Below are positions 20,215 through 26,536 of a DNA stretch of 26,536 nucleotides, piece after piece (the stretch's first letter is position 1; each line of letters starts with the position of its first letter). Source of the stretch: Chytridium lagenaria. Taxonomy: Eukaryota > Chytridiomycota > Chytridiomycetes > Chytridiales > Chytridiaceae. The stretch lies in contig JAHLKC010000264.1 of NCBI GenBank assembly GCA_025449115.1, positions 1 to 26,536 on the forward strand. The letters run 5' to 3'. A program made the translations under genes and the position numbers. The notes beneath the pieces are model-generated. The model had not been told where the DNA came from. It searched no databases and worked only from the letters and a program-made list of their open reading frames with translations.

Positions 20215-23200
20215 TCACGCTTTCTCCAGCAACATTAACAAAGCAGCTTCATAAGGTTTAACCCATTCCTGTCCAAACGACTTTGTAGAGATAGAGACAT
20301 TCCTGTACGAATCCAATTTAACATCCGACAGCAAATTCACACCATTAATAAGTTTCGTCGACGTAAACAGATGCGACTTTCAAAAAAAAGCAAAAAAAAA
20401 AAACGTTAGTTCATAAAAAAAGGGGGGGGGGGGGGGTGGAACTCACAGCCCCTTCCAATTCCCTAACCGCCACAATAAACACTCCATTCATTTTCAAAAA
20501 TCCCTCCAAGTCTTTCACAGATGTAGCAGAATGTTGAAGCGAACACGTCACGAACGATTCATAACTCGCGGGTATATCCTGCCGCCACAACTTTAACCAC
20601 ACGTCAGCCGGTAAACCACCATCTTCATGGAAGCAGACGTGGAGAGGGATCAAGGTTTGGAAATAGTTGATGCCAGCAGAGGACTTTATGGCGACTTGCA
20701 GATCTGTAATGATTGTAAATTAAAAAAAAAAACCGGGGGGGTGTTAAAGCGAAAACGACTTACTGTTGATGGGAGTGCTCGGGTTAACGTTCGCATCGGA
20801 TTTTAAGAGTATGGAAGTAGATGATGTTTTGCCGGGTAATATAGCGGGAATCTGAAGTGGAGTAGCAGGAACAAATCCAAAACTACAACATACCAAAAAA
20901 AAAAAAAAACAAGAAAGATTATAAAAACACCCAACGCATGGGCAATAGCAATCAAAAAGAAGTAAAAAAAAACTCACGTATTCTTATTAAACAAAACCGC
21001 AAAATCCGAAAGCGCCGCCGCCGATCGATTCGATATCTGAAGATCCAAATAAATCATCCCACTTCGTCTCGAAACTAAAAAAAACCATCAGCAACCACAA
21101 CAACAAGAAAAAAAACATACAAGCCCCTTCAACGCCCATCCCCTTCCCAGCCTCCGGAGCAAGCAACACCATCATAGGCATCGAAAATCCACTTTGCTGC
21201 ACCTTTGGCATCTGCAGGAACGGGTTCACCGACCCCGCTGTCACCTGCGGGTTCATGTTCACACCCATCGATTTCGAGGAGACAGCAAACGGATCAAGAA
21301 CAGGCGCTTGATTGACACGGATATCGGTAGAAAGGCTTTGGGAGTAAGGTTGTGGGGTTTGAAGAGGGATCGTGGTGGGTTGGAGTAAATCCAATAAAGC
21401 CTTTCCGGCTCCAACGAATGCGGTAGAGTTGGTTGTGGGTGGAATCTCTACAACGGGGTTATGCACAAAGACGGAGGGTGTGGTCTCGACGTTGGTGATG
21501 GTGTGGGAATGTTGGAATGTGGTGTTTGTGTCCCCGATATCATCAATAAGAGAGAAATCTTGGACCGCGCTTTCAACGGATTCATTGTCTTCCTCTACGA
21601 CCTGTCTGCCCATTGATAGCATCGGAAGGCTCGATGCCACAGGTGCAACATAGCTTAAAAATTTAGAGACTCGGAAACGAGGGAGAATGGCATACTCACT
21701 TTTGCACAGGATCCACTTCAACCGGATGAAAACTACGAGTAACACGGGCTGCAGAATCCTCAATCTTCCTCACACGTAACCCGCCAATAAAAGTATTAGG
21801 AGGTCGATGATAGATAGAAGACAGAGTCGAAATATGCAGCAACAGTTCATCAAGCATCGGATTATCAAAATTCTCAGCCTCAAACGACAGATCGGGCTTT
21901 TCCGCCAACACCACAGTTTTAGCTGCATGAGCGTTGGTGGAAAGAAGACGCCAATATATGAACCCTCGGTCCCTCAAATCGGGGTTATCGACTTCTTCAG
22001 TCGCCCACTTTAAGATTCTAGGGACCAAATCCTGTCCAGCCGAGGGTTGCTTTATGAAAAGTTTCACGACGGCGGTGAGGAGGGCGAGTTGAACTTCGGC
22101 AGCATCCTCTCGAAACGTTTCCATAAACTGTTCTAAAAGTTCGTTTGCATTATCAAGTCGTTCAGAGTATTGTCCAATAATCCAAATCAAGGAAGCTTTC
22201 GCCTCCACTTCCTCCAACTCTTCTAAATCCTCACACAAAATGCCAATGACACTTTCATAACGATTCGGGTACTTTCGAAAGATGTCCTAAAACGATCAGA
22301 TATTTCATGGGACATATGAACACACCTTCATAACGACAATAGCTTCTTGAATGACATAGTTGACTTTTGTACGTATCAAAGAAACAAGACTTTCAACACA
22401 TTTATCGGCAGATGAATCAATCTTGACAGCACATCGACCAATCGATCTCACAGACTTTCGAACAAAATCCACATCAACTTCCGTCGCATACCTTCAACAT
22501 TAAAAAATCATCACTGTCATCAAAAAACCTACTCCTTAAGTTCAGAAAGCACTTGATCCACAGTCTCATCCGTGACAAGCCGACATATCACCTCAAGTTT
22601 CGCAAGCTTCACGTAAATAGCATCATTGTACTTGCAAAAGAACACTCTGATCTCGCTTTTTAAAAAATCCGGTTTCTTTTGCAAAAGGAGGATAATGTTC
22701 CGGAGGGCAATGTACTGAATTTCAGGGGCATTATGGAGTAACGTCACTATTAACAAGAGTGATTAGAAAATAAACGTAGAATGCGCTGTCTAACCTAACG
22801 GCGGTCCTAATTTCCGGTAAAGCCCATCCACAACGTCGTCTTTAGCAATATAATTTGTCAAATACACAATAACACGAACAGCGGCCAACACCACCGCCGA
22901 ATTCGCATGTTGCAGACGAGGTATAACTCTATCCGCGAGCAACTCTGCATCATTATGATCTTGCGGTATAACTTGAAGAAGAGATTCCAGTATGTAAACT
23001 TGTCCCCATCTTTTTTAAATTAAGTGTTTTCCATCGAAATCAGTGAAAGCTTACTCTGAACATTCATTGATGGCGGTAAGCAATTTATTAGCCACGGTGA
23101 ATTCAAAGCTCAATTCAATATCTTGTGATCGATCCGATATTTCGCATAAAGTAACAACAGCATTCGCAACAACCTAAACAAAAAAAAATCAATACAAAAC

Positions 23201-23926
23201 ACAGTCCCTAACAAAACAGGGCTTTTGTACCGTTGCATTTTCATGATCCACTAAACTACGCAAGTAATCGAGAAATCCCATGTTTTGTACCAACGACTTA
23301 TCCAAGAAAAAAAGTTTTGATACAGCTATCGCAGCAGTTTTACAAACATAAGGATCCTTATCACTTAGACATCCTCGTAATTGATCGCACAGACATTCCG
23401 TAATCTTATCAACCTGTATATACCCCATAGTACGTAAAGCAAGTGCTCTAATAATCGGATTCGTGTCATTCAAATCCTACACATATTCAACATGACCGCC
23501 TAATAAAATCAACGCACCTTCATAAAAGCATTTACAGCAAGACGAGCCATATCCGGCTTCGACTTTGAGTAATTGATGAGAAACAAGTAGATCATCTTCT
23601 TGATCTCAAGCAACGGAATATGCATACAAGCCACCACATCGTTGAACAGCGCAGACATGTCGTTCCCCATGGTCATGTTGGCTACAATCTTTTTCAACAC
23701 AATCTTCTTCTTCACATGCTTGCTGTCCTTCTTGTCCGAGTTCAGCTCGGTTCGTAACTCTTGTATCTTCCCTGTTCAGGAGAGAAAAAGTGGGGGGGGG
23801 AGGAATGTGTTAGAACGTTTGAAAGGCCGCGATGGTCGATCTGTGGATGGAGAGGATGCAGCTCTGGAGGTGATGCATGGGACAGAACACATACCAACCT
23901 CGTTGAAAGTACTTTGCGTCGGCCAT
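20215..23926 (-). CDS. AP-1/AP-2 beta-adaptin, 13 exons, intact
   Basis: Large beta subunit of a clathrin adaptor, which links cargo and membranes to clathrin. Exons: 23926-23899, 23771-23518, 23476-23231, 23173-23055, 23009-22795, 22746-22533, 22491-22326, 22286-21700, 21653-21121, 21074-20978, 20882-20764, 20703-20447, 20376-20215; they sum to 999 codons with agreeing phases. The trunk (about 1-600) has the family signatures [89 protein letters not shown] and [17 protein letters not shown]. The hinge (about 610-790) has a clathrin-box-like LLDLL, plus DPF and NPF motifs. The ear (about 790-998) has [12 protein letters not shown] and the beta-appendage platform [22 protein letters not shown]-1 and AP-2 cannot be told apart; AP-4 is excluded by the trunk. 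Exon 1 has a rare GTTGGT donor; the GTATGT four bases on would fit if one T were extra. Confidence 0.96.
20422..20436. repeat. poly-G tract of 15 within a beta-adaptin intron
   Basis: Fifteen consecutive G on the plus strand, preceded by A runs, fall inside the short last intron (20377-20446) of the minus-strand beta-adaptin gene. In the transcript this reads as a C15 run. Confidence 0.9.
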
Positions 23927-25200
23927 TGCGTATTAGCCCAATTGTGTAACGCAAATAGCTGATACCAGCAACAGCACAGATGTCCACGAGTGGGGATAAG
24001 TGATTATGGTATTGACGTGCGTGAACTGTTATTTCTGGTATTCCTACTTGGTGAACTAACTTTTCTAGTTGATTACTTTGTGATTACGGTGGAATTTATA
24101 TCAACTCTGAATTAGATTGTTATCACCAAAAAATGATGAAATCGTCTGGCACGTACTTAACTCGTATAGAAGGATGTCACATTTTATTACCTTAATGCAG
24201 GTCGTGTTGCACTATCGAGATCCTATCGAGATTCTATGCAGGATGCTCACACGAACAAGGCCTCTAAATAAGTGGTATCCAACGATCGTGTGTAAAGTTC
24301 CTTCGTGTTTATTATTTAAATCAACCAAAGTAAATATCTCATCCTTTCTTCAAAAGCCCAACCCTTGAGCCATGACCAACAAGAAACGTCACGGTAAACC
24401 TCAACTTGAGACGTTATACATTCAGTATCTCAACGAACCACTACACATACCCCAGCCAAACGGTATCCGGAAAACGTATAAAAGGAGGGGAAAAGGCCAA
24501 TAAAAATGTTTATCTGAACATCCATAAAACGATGTATATTTTGTATATTTTTATTTAATAAGAGAGACAAGGTGGAGAGTATTCAAATTCAATGAATTGT
24601 TATGGTGAAAAGTGAGAAAACCCTTTACCTTACACCGTCACCGATACTCAAGTGACTGCGGCAAGGTCCAACCGAGTTGTACCTTTTTTTAACATTATTC
24701 GTTACTTAAAAAGGTCATCGGGATTACCGCCAAACCTGCAGTCAGTCACGACCCACATCCCCAATGGACATATACAGCTTTGCATTCCATACCTTACTCA
24801 CCGGCCCCTCTACTATCCCTACAAATCCAGAGTTGGCGAAAAGAGAAACGAGGGACGGCTACAAAAACGACAGAACGTTAACCTCATGCTCAAGAAAAAT
24901 AAAAAGAAGATGGTAATCTCACTCTCAATGCAAGGGTGAACTGCATCGACGGGATCTTCAATAACGACCGTCTTCCAATTTGTATGCAAACTAAAGCCTT
25001 TCAATGGAGAGGAAAGAGGTTAATAAGCGTTCATCAGGAGTATGGATGAGTGGAAAATAATAATAAAAAAGGGACGAGTGACCGTAACAAGCTTTTTTCA
25101 ATTTTTTTAAAATGATTTTTTCCACAAGCATAACGAGAAAAAGGAGAAAAACACATAAATAATTGAAGATTCAAAAAAAATATACATATCAGGCTTCACT
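23927..25200. other. intergenic region between beta-adaptin and the right-end gene
   Basis: About 1.3 kb without convincing genes. It begins with the beta-adaptin promoter, read leftwards, and ends in the 3' UTR of the next minus-strand gene. Frames at 24117-24368 and 24652-24939 are translated AT-rich or mixed sequence without recognisable domains. Two near-identical GAGATCCTATCGAGATTCTATG pieces at about 24220-24240 form a short direct repeat of GAGAT(C/T)CTAT. Confidence 0.5.
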
Positions 25201-26008
25201 CTATAGGTCAAGCCCAAGGTCAGCGAACGCATCGTCGATATCCTTGTCCAAATCCTATAGAAAAGTATCAGTATAACTGGATACATTACGTAAAACAATA
25301 ATACGTGAATGAATAAAAAGAACACTAACCATAGACATCGAAGACTTATCAGCGTTCGCAGGATCGGAAGCCTCATTCTCGCTCTCATACTCTTCATCCG
25401 ATCCAGACCACCCAATCGGGTCTTCCTGGTGAAGAAGATCCTCCCTTGTGACAGGCCCCGACGCCAACGGCGAAAGACCAGCCTCCGCCATCAACGCCCA
25501 CAACATATCACGACCGAGATCAAGACGAGACTCGGGATCAGCAGTTTGCTGCTCCTTCAGGGACCGCGCGAGGGCGGCGGCACTGCGACGACGGGAAGCG
25601 TAGAACGAGTCGGTCTTGCGTTTGATGCGAGGGTGCGACTTGGGTACGTCCTTTGATCGGTCAACAGTGGGGCTCTTTCTTGAACGCTGGTGTGAGTGCT
25701 GACGATGGCGGCCGTGATGTGCGCGGGGGGCTGGTGATGGGGATGCCGCCTCAGCCAACGGAGCAGACAGGTAGGAGGATGACATGACTCGAGGAACATA
25801 TCTGATAACAAAACAAACGAGTTTAGCATATGGAAAGTCAAAGCAAACGCAACTAAACGACAACAACAATATAAAAGCTTTACCTATCAATCCGAGTCTT
25901 TTGCTGTGAAGCATCAATGGCAGACCTCGAACGGCTTAAAGTGTGAGGATGGGAGTGACGGTGAGGTGGCCCAAAGGGCGGTGGGTGATACGATTGTGTA
26001 GAGTTCAT
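25201..26008 (-). CDS. unknown basic-then-acidic protein, three exons
   Basis: Not recognised. Exons: 26008-25884, 25801-25330 and 25254-25201, with donors GTAAAG and GTTAGT, acceptors TCAG and ATAG, and matching phases; about 216 residues with no breaks. The N-terminus is His/Pro/Ser-rich (QSYHPPPFGPPHRHSHPHTL). The middle is basic and Ser-rich: SRKSPTVDRSKDV, RIKRKTDSFYASRRRSAAAL. A helical, likely folded segment follows: DPESRLDLGRDMLWALMAEA then GLSPLASGPVTREDLLHQED. The end is acidic: GWSGSDEEYESENEASD, then the short last exon with DLDKDIDDAFADLGLDL. No signal peptide or membrane segments; RIKRK with RRR could serve in nuclear import. The layout, a basic disordered part, a short helix and an acidic tail, suits a nuclear regulator or chaperone, but this is inference. 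The start at 26006-26008 is chosen because upstream sequence is TG-repeat translation. Confidence 0.7.
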
Positions 26009-26536
26009 ATAGTGAATTAGGCGTGGCGAGAGTTGTAGAAGAGTGTTGCTGAACGACGAGCTCTTTTCATCTTCCCACGAAAAAGGTAGGTGCTGGTGAT
26101 GATTTCTAGAAGACGAACGCTGCCGAGTGGTGAGAGGAGAGTCGACTAGTAGAGAGGGAGTGGAGTGTTTTTTTGTTGTGTAGGTGTGTAGGTGTGTGTA
26201 TGTGTAAAGGAGCACTTGGTGGGGTGGTTGATAGTAGTTTGTGTGAGTGAGTGTGTGTGAGTGAGTGTGTGTGTAGATGTATATCAATCAAATGAAGGAT
26301 GACGGCCAACAGTGTGATGTACTCGGTGGAGACAAGGGAAAGGACGGAAATGTGTGAATGAAGGCGAGTATTTAAATGTGAGAATGTTCAAGGAGAAAGC
26401 AGAAGGGAAAGGGGGAGCAGGTGGCAAAAAGAAAAAAGAAGAAGAAAAAAGTTATTCAATGTTTGGTGTAACAACATAACCTTTTTAATTGTTAAAGGAA
26501 TAAAAACATCTAATTGGTCAAACTGAAAATAAAAAA
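26009..26536. other. upstream region of the right-end gene
   Basis: The likely promoter and 5' leader of the gene starting at 26008. An in-frame extension to 26287 exists, but it is largely the translation of TG-repeat sequence and is not credible protein. The last 130 bases are A-rich. No further gene is visible before the edge. Confidence 0.5.
26241..26274. repeat. GTGTGAGTGA-type microsatellite
   Basis: A degenerate tandem of GTGTG and AGTGA units, ending in a pure GT run, lies about 240 nt upstream of the right-end gene start. Confidence 0.85.

Noticed and set aside
26009..26287. N-terminal extension of the right-end gene
   Set aside because: The extension is the translation of TG and GTGA repeats (Thr-His runs), while the ATG at 26006-26008 gives a normal-looking start.
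1..26536. CRISPR arrays, operons, tRNA or rRNA genes
   Set aside because: No regularly spaced repeats, no tRNA-like T-loop with a matching cloverleaf, and no rRNA-like blocks were seen. The spliced genes show this is eukaryotic nuclear DNA.

Overview
This is eukaryotic nuclear DNA, most likely from a filamentous fungus, perhaps an early-diverging lineage. The genes are compact, with GT-AG introns that are mostly 40-120 nt long. The carnitine carrier, YOP1, COX17, VPS29 and AP beta-adaptin are fungal or general eukaryotic in character, and PYM and a sororin-like protein are present, both of which are missing from many yeasts. No rRNA, tRNA or CRISPR was recognised. The organism is inferred only from gene content and intron style.

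Layout from left to right: (1) a possible 5' end of a minus-strand gene at the left edge; (2) a four-exon mitochondrial carnitine/acylcarnitine carrier (+); (3) an 1.8 kb AT-rich gap; (4) an F-box/ankyrin protein (-); (5) a gap holding a decayed Ty1/copia reverse transcriptase/RNase H relic; (6) a sororin-like cohesion protein (+); (7) PYM, an exon junction complex recycling factor (-); (8) a small unknown three-exon gene (-), divergent from (9) DCC1, a cohesion clamp-loader subunit (+, six exons); (10) COX17 (-), 29 bp from the DCC1 stop; (11) a long disordered Pro/Ser-rich protein (-); (12) YOP1/DP1-like ER-shaping protein (-); (13) VPS29 retromer subunit (-); (14) a 13-exon AP-1/AP-2 beta-adaptin (-); (15) an unknown three-exon protein (-) near the right edge.

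Two themes stand out. First, a sororin-like protein (KEN box, C-terminal F-x-x-I-D-x-Y-x-L block, and an FGF motif in a shifted frame) lies under 2 kb from DCC1, so two sister-chromatid cohesion factors are near neighbours. VPS29, YOP1 and AP beta-adaptin form a separate run of membrane-traffic genes. Second, most conserved genes carry one or two apparent one-base indels, usually in short homopolymers, and two carry in-frame stops, while the 999-codon beta-adaptin is open across all exons. Sequencing or assembly indels are the simplest explanation. CDS spans below therefore give the reconstructed gene extent, and each break is noted with its position.
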